DNA of 64,000 bases from Aquilaria yunnanensis (lineage: Eukaryota > Streptophyta > Magnoliopsida > Malvales > Thymelaeaceae), in contig CM077597.1 in the NCBI GenBank assembly GCA_039654915.1, forward strand, positions 81,780,001-81,844,000, given 5' to 3'. Each line of letters starts with the position of its first letter. Position 1 is the first letter of the stretch. Below the pieces are notes generated by a model, which worked only from the letters and a program-made list of their open reading frames with translations, had not been told where the DNA came from and did no database searches. Both the position numbers and the translations under genes were made by a program. Of the stretch, positions 37,101 to 50,800 are shown one piece after another.

Positions 37101-38851
37101 TATATATTTTATTTAAAAATATTTCCGAGCCATGGATCCTGGCGGATCATTTGGTCATGGAGTTTTAATTTTTTTTTTATTTCATTAATTATTAATTTTA
37201 AAGATGTATTAAAATAATGATTTTATGTTTATTTATTTATTTATTTTATTTTTGAATTATTTCATTATGTTTGTTTATTAAAAGGAATAAAAACTTTGTT
37301 TCAAAATAAAAAAAAGTAATTTTTATTAGCCTTTAGAAAATTATTCACATAAAATTCCTTTTTTTATCTTTTAATCATAAAAAAATTCAATTAATAAAGT
37401 GGGGCTTTTTGGCCATCCACTTTAATAACACAATAATAATAAAAGTTAGCACAATTAATATAGTTAGATTAGTTGGATTAGTTAGTTAATAACAATAAAA
37501 AAGGTTAGTAAAAGTTAGATTAAATTAATTAACAACAATAATAAAAATTAGCCAAGTTTAATTAAATTAATTGTTAACAACAATAATAAAAGTTAGCCAA
37601 GTTTAATTAAGTTAATTAATTAACAACAATAATAAAAGAGTTAGCCAAGTTAATTAAGTTAATTAACCAAGTTAATTAAATTAATTAATTAACAACAATA
37701 AAAAAGTTAGTAAGTTAGTTGTTAGTTGTTAGTTGTTAATAACAACAATAAAAGAAGGGTTAGTAATAAACAAATAACAAACAAACAAGTAAAAATTAAA
37801 AAGGTTAGTAATTAATTCTGCAAGAACAAAATAAAAGGTTAGTGACTAAAGTGAAAGAAATTGAAAAGATGAAGGATTAAATGAGAGTTGTACCCTTCAA
37901 ATTAAAATTTGAATTTCTGGAAACAGGAAAACGACGCGCGCGAGGGGCAGGGGGTTGGGCTGGCGGCGCTGGCGCGGCGGCACGGGTGCGGGGTGGCGAG
38001 GCGGAGGGGGGTACGGCGGCGCGGGACGGCCGGAGCGACGGCAGCGTGACGGTGGAGGCGGTGGACGGCGCGAGGCGAGGAGAAAGGAGGAGGAAAAAAG
38101 AAAAAGGACGGCGGCGGCGGGACGACGGCGGCGTGGGACGGCCGGGGCGACGGCAGGGAAGTGACGGCGACGGCGGGGCGTGGGCTAGGCAGCACGGCGG
38201 CAGGAGGAGAAAGAGAGAGAAAACGAGAGGAGAGAGAGAGAGAACAACGAAGGAGATCAAACGAAAGAGATGGTCAAATTGTAGAAAAATAAAATTTTGA
38301 GACTTTCTGGCAGAAGGAGGAGAGGCTAGGGAATAAGGCTGTAATTTTCTCTATTTTTAAAACGGAGCTCTGAACTTTTTTCTCTGATTTTCTGTGTGTT
38401 CAGCACTGAATTTGGGGGGGTATTTATAGAAGGAGCTTAGCTGAACTGTGGACGGATAAATTAATAAAAAATATCAAACTTATCTTTTAAATTGGTAAAA
38501 TGACAGTTTCAGTCCTTTACGTTACTCCAGCTCTGGATAAGCTCAGAAGCTTCTGATTTTGACAATTTTAACGTTTTCTGTCAATTTGGGCTAGAAACGT
38601 CCGTTTAGGCCCAAAATTGACGCGAAAAATTACCCAAAGCTCCTGAAACTTTCAGAATTTGTCAATTTTATCCGAAACTTCTCAATTTTGTCATTTTTAC
38701 CTCAAACTTTTAATTTTTTTGTCATTTTTTTCTGAAATTTTATTTTTATTCCAAACACATACATATTCACACATATATTATTTTAAATCAAATCTTCTCA
38801 AAAATAAAAATATATTTTAAACTAATTAACATAATTAAAATTTTTTAGCAA

Positions 38852-38882
<31 letters not shown>

Positions 38883-41800
38883 ATTAGTTTTTTTTTAAAA
38901 TTTTAAATTTTTTTTTTTTTAAAAAAAAAGGCCGGACGAAATTGGGTGTCAACAGCTGCCCCCCTTTGCATGCTTCATGGGACATGATGTATGCAAAGTA
39001 GTTACCAAATTTCGTCCGTCTTAGCTAGCCATTGAGAACCTTTTCGCCGCCTAAACTATGTGGTTAAGGAAAAATTTTTTAGAGCCTCTGCGATAAGAAC
39101 TCTCCTATCGTTGAAGGGAAAATTTGATAATTTTGAGGTTAAGGGTCCTACCTTAGAACCTCGACGATAGGAACTCTCCTATCGTTTGAAGTAAAATTGA
39201 TGATTTTGAGGTTAAGGGTCCTACCTTAGAACCTCGACGATAGGAACTCTCCTATCGTTTGAAGGAAAATTGATGATTTTGAGGTTAAGGGTCCTACCTT
39301 AGAACCTCGATGATAGGAACTCTCCTATCGTTTGAAGGAAAATTGATGATTTTGAGGTTAAGGGCCCTACCTTAGAACCTCGACGATAGGAACTCTCCTA
39401 TCGTTTGAAGGAAAATTGATGATTTTGAGGTTAAGGGTCCTACCTTAGAACCTCGACGATAGGAACTCTCCTATCGTTTGAAGGAAAATTGATGATTTTG
39501 AGGTTAAGGGTCCTACCTTAGAACCTCGACGACAGGAACTCTCCTATCGTTTGAAGGAAAATTGTTTGAATGAGGTTAAGGGTCCTACCTTAGAACCTCG
39601 ACGACAGGAACTCTCCTATCGTTTGAAGGAAAATTGATGATTTTGAGGTTAAGGGTCCTACCTTAGAACCTCGACGATAGGAACTCTCCTATCGTTTGAA
39701 GGAAAATTGATGATTTTGAGGTTAAGGGTCCTACCTTAGAACCTCGACGACAGGAACTCTCCTATCGTTTGAAAGAAAATTGTTTGAATGAGGTTAAGGG
39801 TCCTACCTTAGAACCTCGACGACAGGAACTCTCCTATCGTTTGAAGGAAAATTGATGATTTTGAGGTTAAGGGTCCTACCTTAGAACCTCGACGATAGGA
39901 ACTCTCCTATCATTTGAAGGAAAATTGATGATTTTGAGGTTAAGGGCCCTACCTTAGAACCTCGACGATAGGAACTCTCCTATCGTTTGAAGGAAAATTG
40001 ATGGAATGAGGTTAAGGAAATCTCCTTGAACCTCGAGCGAAATTTATATGAAAGCAATTAGAATTGGAATAATTTTCTTCGAAAGTGTGAATTTGCATAA
40101 TAGGCGAGTGCGAAATTTTAGACTTCGATAAAATGAGTGAATCTTGATGATGACAATATCGCTAACAAATTATGTAAAGGGAACGGATGTTTGGAATCAA
40201 TATCCAAGGTTCATCTAATATTTTCTTTAGTAAATATAGATTCGCTTGAGAGATATGTCATCCAAATAAGGTTGAAGCTTAACTATCCTAAAATGTTATG
40301 CCTAGTAGACCTAATAGGATGCGTCTCAAGAGCAATAAAAATTACTCTTTACTCAGCCATTCCAACCTAAAGGCATTGTCCTATGGTTTTAATATCAGCA
40401 TGGACGAGACTATCTTATAAGATAAAAAAAGAAATTCCCTGAAAGAAAAACTAAAACACGAAAGAAAATGCTGATAATAAAACTAAAGGACAAGCAAAAC
40501 GGATCGGATCACTTCTTCTTCCACAATATTTCAACAGGGTTAGTAGAGGACTATTATGGGATTGAACTGTTCGGGAAAGACTGTCGCGTCCAGTCTATCT
40601 GAATCATTGCTGGATCTGGTTCAGGAACAAAAGCTTGTATTTTATCTAGCAATTCTTCAGCAGTTGTTGCGGATATTATGATTCGCCGTGCCACTCTTGA
40701 TATAAAATTCTTCTGCATAGCATAATCCATAAAAGCTATCAGACCTGTAAAGAAATTGTTAACATTTAAAAGCCCAATGGGTTTCTTATGCAAATTAAGT
40801 TGGGCCATGGAAGCAATTTGAAAGACTTCTCCCAATGTGCCAAAACCACCTGGTAGAGCGATAAAAGCATCAGCATTTAAAAGCATTTGTAACACACGCT
40901 CTTGTAAATTTTTAACCACTAATTCTTCTCCAATCGTGCCCCCAGAAATAAATTTCAGAGGTCCAGGGATAATGCCCAGAACTTGACTTCCTCCTAGAGA
41001 TGCTGCTGATGCTACACCTCCCATTAATCCGACACTACCTCCTCCATAAACTAAATGTATTTTTCGCTCAGCTAATACTCTACCCAAATGGTTGGCTGCT
41101 TTTAAATACTCTTCATCTTTTCCAGGAAAAGCCCCAGAAAATACACAAATACTTCGGGATTTACGAGTTGGGGTTTTCTCCATTCCTATCCTTATCCTTG
41201 TGAGAAAAGAGGATATATTTATAGAGATGAAGAGATAAGGCAATAATTTTATTTTTCAAGAATGGATACATTATTGCCAGCTATTCACAGTAGTCACGGG
41301 CATGACTCTGGTCAGGTATGGGTACACTATCGTTAAAAGAGGAGGAAAATTTTCAAAATAGCTGCTAGCATGTACAGTAGTCACTACTGTAGCTTACGTC
41401 AGGAGTAGGTACGTGATTGTTGGAAGAGAAGGAAAATTTCAAAAGTGGCAGCTATATACAGTAGTCATAACTGTATCTCATGTCAGGAGTGGGTACATTA
41501 TTAGGAGGATAATTTCAAAAGCGACAGCTAGTATGTACAGTAATCGTGACTTTGGTCCACGTGTTCCATTGATTTTGCATTCAGTAACGTCTTCAATGCC
41601 TTCTATGAATTGGCGATTTGCATCCCATCCAGTTTTCTCACAAACTGGCAGACTGGGTCATTAAAAGTCAGATTTTCAAGACTGTAACGATCCTGTTCTT
41701 TACGGAAAGTCCACCATAAATCCATAATTTCTCATTGCACTATTTCACAAGAATGTGTTTCAAAAGTTAATAGGATATTATCCAAAGATTCCTTACGCAG

Positions 41801-44800
41801 GCCATTCTTGATGAATTTTCTTTTATCTTCAAGATTTTTGGTGATCATCCCTAAAGAACGACATTTAGCATCGCAATTCCATCGTCCACATTTATGACAG
41901 ACACCTAGCCTCTTTGCTCTTCGCTTTTCGGCATAAGCGCTTTTACCTAAGCCGGGCATACGGGGCACAAATGCGTCTGAAACTTCATCAGCCGAGCGGA
42001 CCTTAGCTTCAATTAAGCACCGCACATTGTCAGGAATGCCTTTGTGCATAAAGACTCTAATCCTTTCACATCTAGCTTGGTAAATCATTTTAAGAACATT
42101 TATTGGGATAGAAGGGAAATATTTTCGTAGAGCGGAAAGAGAAGGCTCCATTGATGAATGAGGCATTTAAGAGAAAAAGAAAGAAATTAGTGATTGTAGG
42201 AAATGGAAATAACTGAATTTGGGAGTTATGGAGTACCGTATCCAGAAGGAAGAACACGCATTTATAGTGATGAAAGGATAATGCGTTTATTACACTTACG
42301 GAAGTAAGTACATTATTGCCAAAAGAAAAGACAAATGACAGCTTATATGTACAGCAATCATGACTGTGGCTCTCATCTTCCACTAATTCATGTCCAGTAA
42401 TGGCTTCAATGCCTTCTATAAGTCGGGGATTTGCTTCCCATCTAGTTTTCTTACAAACTGACAAACGGGGTCGTTTAAAATCACATTCCCAGGACTGTAT
42501 CGTTCTCGTTCTTCATGAAAAATGCTCCATAAACCAAGAAGTTCGTGTTGCACTGATCCACAGGAATGCGTCTTAAGAGTCAATTGGATATCATCCAATG
42601 AGTTCTTACTCAGGCCATTCTTGATGAATCGTATTTTATCTTCTCGATTATTAGAGATCATCCCTAAAGAACGACATTTAGTATTACAAGTCCACCGTCC
42701 ACATTTATGGCAGACTTGTAACCTTTTCGTTCTTCGCTTTTTGGCATAAGAGCTTTTGCCTACACCAGGCATGTGAGACACAAATGCCTCTGGGATTTCA
42801 CCTGCCAGACGAACCTTAGCTTCAATTAACCACCGCACATCTTCAGGGATTCCTTTATGCATCAGAGCTCTTAATCGTTCACAGTGAACTTGGTAGATCT
42901 TTTTGAGGATGTTCATTGGGAGAGAAGGAAAATATTTTCGTAAGACAGAAAGAGTAGGATCCATTTTCTAGAGGGAAGTAAAAGACAAAAGAGAGGAAAG
43001 AATCAGTTATTATGGGCAACTGAGAGAACCGACTTGAGAGTCACGGAGTACCGTATCCGCCGTTTAACCGGAAAAGTGGATCCTACTTTATTTTAGTATC
43101 ATAGATATTTCTTATCTTTGATATCTCATCAGGCATGACATTGATCCAGTCCTTGATTATTGAATCTTTTGTCCGCTTTTGACAAAGTTTCAACGACAAT
43201 ATTTCTTGATGTCTGCCTTATCTTTGACCACAGCTATCTCTTATCTTGGATACTACTAGCTGACGTCAATCCTGTCCTTCCAGGTGTAGTCTCGATTATT
43301 AAATCGATTGCCAGGCTTTATATTTTTTTTGATATCAGCCTTATCCTTGGCTATAGCTATCTCTTATCTTGGATACTACTAGCTGGCGTCAATCCTATCC
43401 TTCCAGGTGTAGCCTCGATTATTGAATCGGTAGCCAAGCTTTTGACAATATTGTCTACTTTATCCTTGAATTCCTGATGCGGGTTGGTCCCGCATATTAG
43501 CTGTGTATCCAGTGATAGATTGGTAAGAGCTGATGACATTGAGATCTCAGCTTATATTGCTGTAACTGTGCTGTGAATGTGATTCCCGTTTGGTCCTTGT
43601 TATGTAAAGGCTATGTATGCATGATATGAAATGCATGAATGCAGAGCATGTGTAACTAATGGCTTTTTTTGTATGGACCTAGTTCTTTATGTCTTTGTTT
43701 TACTGGATCCTCTTTTGTGATGGCCTTCTTGGACTATCATTGAATCTCTTTATGCTTTTCAGCTTTTGTTCGCTGCCTCAAAAGCCCAACTCTTTTCAAA
43801 ATCCTCTTTCTTTGACTTGTTCTTTGAATTTTGGCCTCAATTTCTTTAAAGTTGGCCTGTCTCATAATTTATATCTCTTTCGGGTATTCATCCATTGTCA
43901 TGGATTTGATACCATCAAAGGCTTTACTTTCAATGTCTGCTTTGCCCCTTTTCTTGTGACCATGCCGACACTTACTTATTCCCATGTTATAATCTGAATG
44001 ATTGCTCTTCCTTGAACTCATGTTTTGATCCATAAGACTTGCCCCCTTGTCTATTGAACTTCTTTGTTGGCAGTACTCCTCTTACGCTTCGTAGAGACTA
44101 CTTTGCCCCCCTGAATATGGTGTTTATGTGGAAAGAGATATCATCTCGCCTTTAATTTAACAGAAGGTCGAGCATTTCTAGACCTTTGTGATGGCACTTG
44201 ATCGTAAATTTCTCTTACAAGAACCACATCTTATTAAAGAAAGACTCAAGCTATCTCCTCACTTTTAAGTCTACACACATTAATGAATAATGGTTTGGCC
44301 TTAAAGAAAAACTTTCATCAATTTGCAAAGCTTGACAAAGTAATTTACGGTCTTTGTTTTCAATTAAAATGTCCTGCCATTCTTCCCTTTCCAACTCGAA
44401 GACATAAACTGTGCAAGGCAATAAGGTAGAAACATGATTCACAATAATAGCCTTTTAACTGAATGAGGATGATATCGAGAGGTAAATGTTAGGTGTGAGG
44501 AAAGTTAAGTTTGAATGTTTTTTGTTTTGTTTTGTTTTTTAGCTGAATGAGAATAATATTAAGAGGTAAATATTAGGTCTGAGTAAAGTTAAGTTTGAGT
44601 GGTGTGAAAGAATGGACTTTTAATACTACTCGTGAGCAGTATTAAATAAGGTAGAAACATGGTTTGCAATGATAGCCTTTTAACTGAATGAGGATGTTAG
44701 GTCTGAGGAAAGTTAAATTTAAGTGGTGTGAAAGAATGGTCTTTTAATACTACTCGTGAGCAGTATTAAATAAGGTAGAAACATGTTTCACAATGATAGT

Positions 44801-47800
44801 CTTTTAGCTGAATGAGGATGATAAGTCTGAGGAAAGTTAAGTTTAAGTGGTTTGAAAGAAGGGTCTTTTAATACTACTCGTGAGCAAATTTGATTATGAT
44901 GAAAAACTCAATAGTGATGACCTCAAACTTGCCACTCTTTCCAGAAAGTTAAACCTCATCTGTTGCCCCCCAACTATCGTGGTCTTTATGTATGCTTGGT
45001 TCGAGGGTTGCTTTTGTGTTCTAAACTGCCTTTGCAGGTTTTCAGTCTAGAATCCATAGCTCACTTTTTTTCTTTCTTTTTTTTTTTTTTTCTAGTTTGA
45101 GCCCTTTTTCCTCTTTTTTTTTTTGTTTTTTTGTTTTTTTTTGTGTGAGCTATGGTGATAACATACTTGATAACTCTCTTGAAGTGAGATGACTCAAGTG
45201 ACCTTGCTTGCTCGTGCTTGTTCTCAGTTCTTTTTGGTTTTGAATTTTCCCTTGTTGGCTTTTTGGTGGAAGGGATGAACTTTTTCCTTTTCGGAGTTTT
45301 TGTTACAAAGAACCGAGATCATAGCCTTCTTGAAATGAGATGATTCAAGTGGCCTTACTTGCTTGTGTTTGCTCTCAGTCTCGCTTTTTTTGGTTTTGAA
45401 TTTTCCCTTGTTGGCTTTTTGATGGAAGGGATGAACTTTTTCTTTTTTTTTTTTTTTGGAGTTTGTGTTGCAGAGAACTGAGAACCTTTGCTTGTGTTGA
45501 GCATTCATGAGAATTGAGAGACCATTAAAGCCATTTAATATGAGAGCTAACTTCTTTGGATTTGGAAGCTAACACCGGACTTCTTGCAAGGATGTTGATA
45601 ACCACTGTGAATTCCTTTTGAGGGTTGAGGTGCAACGTTTGAAATCCTTCTTACTAGATTTGGCAGCACTTTCAAGATCACTACTATCAAATTTTCCTTA
45701 ACTTTTTATTTTCACCCACGAGTAGTATCATTTAGAAAGCAAAGTATGATGGCAATAATGGATAGTATAATGGAAAGGAGTGAGAGATGGATGTAAAAAT
45801 GGAATTTTTGGTAAGAAGTGGTGGAATGTGTAGGTGTAATAATTGAATTTTTGGTAAAAATTGGTAGAATGTGTAGATGTAATAATGGAATTAAAAAGTG
45901 GTAGAATGCACACGCAACATCTTTTTGTTAGAGAACAAAAAGAATTACCGGTTGTCGAAAAAGTAAAGTGTGATAGCAATAATGGATAGTATAATGGCAA
46001 AGAGTGTAAAAATGGAAAGTAGTAGAATGCACGCATCACATCTTTTTGTTGTACCAGAAAAAGAATAGCAGGTGTCCATTTAACAAAGACTACACCCTAG
46101 ATTCTGGACTAAATCTAGGAGATTTTTACTATTAAATTACTTTTGCAAGCTTTCAAAGATACAAGTTTATTCAAAGGATTCCCTGTCATTCAAAAGTGTG
46201 TGCGGACTATTAGGTCAGATCTGACTTGGAGTCCTTCCAAAATCAATGTAATTCCAGCTCGAAATCTTCACTTTCATTTACCAATCACATCATGGCCTAG
46301 GAATTTAAACTCGACCAACTATTGGACCTTGAGTTTTAGTGCCACACAATGCCCAATTGAACATTTTATATTTGGCGTTTGGGTCATTCCAACTTGGAAG
46401 AGGAGGCTACTTGATCTTTGTTACCGTTGGTATGGGTGGTAGCAGGTTTGTAACTTGTGAAAATTGAATCGACTTGAGTAGCCTTTCTTCCCATGAGTGG
46501 TATGTGGCACTGATGAGGGAGCCTTGAAGATTACAGTCTCAATAGGATATCCTTTCACTTGTAACTTGAGTGGTATTGGATCATAGGACTTGGAGATGAT
46601 GTTTTGGATAGCTCCGGTTCTTTCATTGAAACATCCTTCAATTGAAGAATCGACCAGCTTTTCTGTTTTGATTCCAAATTCGATCTTTTCTCCAGATAAG
46701 ACCACATTTGAAAAGCTACTTGAAGTGTTCCCAACTAGTTTTTCATGAAATGGTCTATTTAATGCCTGGGTAAACAGGGTGATCAATTCTCTTTCTATCA
46801 TAGATGGTTAAACTTGTGCGGCTAAGTGTCTCCACCTTTATGCGTATTCCTTAAAGGTCTCTTGTTCCTTCTTCTCTATATTCTGGAGAATTTGGTGATC
46901 TAGGGGTAAGTCTATAACATGCTCACAGTTACTGATTGAGAGCTTAAACGAGGTCATTCCAGGCTTTGATGTTTCTCAGACCTTGACTTAGATACCATTG
47001 TAGTGCTGACTTTATAAGATTTTTTTTGAAAAAGTGCTATCAACACTTTCTCGTCTCTTGTGAGTGGTTGTATTTTCCTTAGAAACAGCGTAATATAATT
47101 GATGGGATAACTTATTCCATCATATTTCACAAAGTCAGGTATCTTAAAGTATGAGGGAATCACAACATCTGGTATCAAGCAAAGATTGTTCATCAAAAGA
47201 GATAAAGTGCCTCTTTCAATGGTCCGCAGTCTCTTTTCTATGATCTTGAGTTTTTTTAGTATTCTCTTCTTCTTTAAGCAGGAGCTTCTTTTCTTCAAAA
47301 ATTGGACTGTGCCTTAGATGAATGATATCAGATAGACCTGAGTCATGAAAGAGCTTCTCTTGAACTGAGACCTGTTCTGAGTGAATTGGGGAGGATAGGT
47401 TAGATCTTGTGGGTCATTGACGGGGACTTGGGTCGCTAACTCCATTAACTGTTTCATTTGCTCAGCCATACTTTCTATATTGGACTTCATATCTATGAGA
47501 CGTCCTTTGGTTTGTTCTGCCATTAATCTTATTTGGAGCCGAGCTGGATATCGGTGTTGATGGCCAATTTTACCGTTTCTAAAGTGAGATTCATTTTATT
47601 AAACTTTATATGCAATTGATTGATGTGATGGATGTATGTAATACAAAATGAGATTATGTTTTTATCAGACTTTGTATGCATGTATTTAATGTAATGGATG
47701 CGTGCAATACAAAATGAGATTATGTTTTATCAAACTTTGTATGCACGTGATTGATGTAATGGATGCATGCAATACAAAATGAGATTATGTTTTTATCAGA

Positions 47801-50800
47801 CTTTGTATGCACATGATTGATGTAATGGATGCATGCAATAAGTGAGTTTGATTATCAACTATCGTAGAACTTCGAGATTTTTAGTTGTCATTTAGAAAGA
47901 TCAAAAGTTATTACAGTTTGGTGCGTGGTTTTGATGCATGACGAAAAATTGTACAAAACAGAAGTATAACAAAAGAATAACAAGGTTAACAACGAGTTAG
48001 ATATCAATTAATAACACATGAACTATTACGAAAAGAAGTCTGAGCCATAAATATAAAACACAAAGAAACCCAAGGATAAGGTAACAAAAATGGCATAACA
48101 ATAACATGCTTATAGTGTTGGTAAATGGTAGAAATTCTATGGTCAGTTCTATGGTTAAGTGGGGAATTCTATATGCATAAGGTGGCTTATCAAAAAGGCC
48201 AGGGATAGTTCCCGAATCCCGTCACTAAATTATAGTGACAGCCCGATTCCTTACCCTCTAGGGTTAATGTAAGGAATGGATTAATTCGAGTCGTAGCTTT
48301 TCGTGGGCCCATGCAGAGACTAACCGTCTCAGAAGGCAATACACTACTTTGCTACTTTGAAACCGGTGAAGGCTTGGAGACCGTGGCCTCACAAGGACAG
48401 CAACACCAATTCCGCTTAGAAAGAATCGTGTTTGATTTAAGGAAGCTCGGGTATAGAGCTTCATTTTGTGAATGCATTATGCATGTTTAGAATAAGTAAA
48501 TATAACATATAAATTCACATAAAAATAAACAAAACAGAACAAAATAAATCAACTTTTAGGCTTGACTCACTAACCAGGGTCCCCAGTGGAGTCGCCAAGC
48601 TGTGGCAACGTCGGGTTTTCTGGAGTCGCCACCAATCGGTTTACTTAGGTCGATTGGTCACCTTAAAATTGGTCTGCGAGAGTTCGGGAATCGGGAGTAC
48701 GGTTACGCTAAAACAATATTGTTATAGCGCCCAAAATTGGCACCTTAGTTGATTTTAATTTTGTTTTACTTTGCTTTTTAAAAATTTTCAGTTAATTTAG
48801 ATATTTTAACTGAATTAGTCAAAAATGTGGATTTTGGTAATTAATTCGGGTAAAATTTTATACTTCCGAACCATGGACTCTGCCGAGTCATTTGGACACG
48901 GAAGATTTTGATTCCGAACCATGGACTCTGCCGAGTCATTTGGACACGGAATTTTGGTGAAATTTTAAACAATTTTATCCATATTGTAAAAATATGGATT
49001 TTTATCTTTTTATTTAATTTATTTATTTATTTTTTTTAAAAAAAAAGTTTAATATTTTCCAAACCGTAGATCCTGCCGGATCATCCGGATATAGAAATTG
49101 ATTTAATTTATCGTAATTATTTAATTCTTATTATCATGAAATTAATTTTTAAATGATAATTTTGTTCATGAATGATTTTTAATACAAATTAAAAATTTAT
49201 CTTTTTTTTTTAACTTTCTTTCTTTTTCTTTTTTATTTATTTATTTTTACTTTCTTTTTTTTTTTAATTTTCTTTCTTTTATCTTTCTTTATCTTTATCT
49301 TATCTTTCTTTTTTTTTTTTTTTTTTTCTTTTATCTTTCTTTATCTTTTCTTTTATTTTTCTTATCTTTTCTTTTATTTCTTTCTTTTTTTATCTTTTAT
49401 TTCTTTCTTTTATTTTTATCTTATCTTTCTTTTATTTTTCTTGTCTTTTCTTTCTTTTTTTTTTGTTTACTTTTTTTGTTTTCTTGTTTAATGAAAGATA
49501 TTTATTATTTTAAAGGATTACTCAATTTATAAAATAATTAAAAAAAAAATAATAATTAATTTTTATTTAATAAGAAGTTAATTTAAAAGAATTAAAGAGT
49601 TTAAAAATAAAAATTTTGATCATGGTACGGGGCGTTGTTACTCAGCCAGACCCTCTTCACCAGGTGAAGCAGCTCAAAAGCGGGCACGAGACAGTTTCCA
49701 GCCAATATACCATGAACTAAAATTTTTTTATTTTTTTATTATTATTTTTTTTTATTTTTTTATTATTTTTTTTTTATAAAAGATTAACCAAAAGTAATTG
49801 TTTTATTAAGAGAATCAAAAATTTATATGTATATTTTAAACAAAAGAAGAAAATTTTTGATATTTATTTAATTTATTTTGGAATAAAAGATTATTTAACT
49901 GAAAACTTATATGTATTTTAAAACAAAAGTCTTGATATTTTTATTTTTTTATATTCTTCTTTGTTTGATGAAAGATTTTTTTTTAATTTTAATTTATATT
50001 TCTGAAAATATATCTAATCAATAAGTCAAAAATATTTAAGAGAAAATTCAATTATTTTTGTTTTATTTTGTATTATTTTGAAATTATTTGATTAAGATTT
50101 TTATAAAGGAAACAAAAAGTTATATCTTTTAATAAGCAAAATATTACTTGAATAAAATATTAACCCAAAATTTTTATTCCTTTCCTTCTTTTTATTAATA
50201 AAGAAAAACTAAAAAAAAAAATTATATTTTAAAAGAAATAAATAAAATATTATTGAAAAATATTAACTCAAAATTTACTCTTTTTATTCTTTTTATTAAT
50301 AAAGAAAACTAAAAAAAAGTTATATTTTAAAAGAAATAAATAAAATATTACTGAAAAATATTAACCCAAAATTTTACGCTTTTTATTCTTTTTATTAATA
50401 AATAAAACTAAAAAAATTATATATTAATAGATAATTAATATATTAGTCTAAAGTTTTTATTTTTTATAAAGAAAAAAGTTATTTATATATTTTATTTAAA
50501 AATATTTCCGAGCCATGGATCCTGGCGGATCATTTGGTCATGGAGTTTTAATTTTTTTTTTATTTCATTAATTATTAATTTTAAAGATGTATTAAAATAA
50601 TGATTTTATGTTTATTTATTTATTTATTTTATTTTTGAATTATTTCATTATGTTTGTTTATTAAAAGGAATAAAAACTTTGTTTCAAAATAAAAAAAAGT
50701 AATTTTTATTAGCCTTTAGAAAATTATTCACATAAAATTCCTTTTTTTATCTTTTAATCATAAAAAAATTCAATTAATAAAGTGGGGCTTTTTGGCCATC

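Noticed and set aside
37877..38300. Overlapping Arg/Pro/Gly-rich frames in the GC island of the inner LTR (and 51260-51683)
   Set aside because: Low-complexity translations on both strands of a GC-rich leader. They are explained by base composition, and the outer LTR's equivalent island does not encode the same protein.
39040..40020. CRISPR-like regular repeats
   Set aside because: Plant nuclear DNA, no cas genes, and the units are contiguous tandem repeats without unique spacers. They sit in the 3' region of a retrotransposon.
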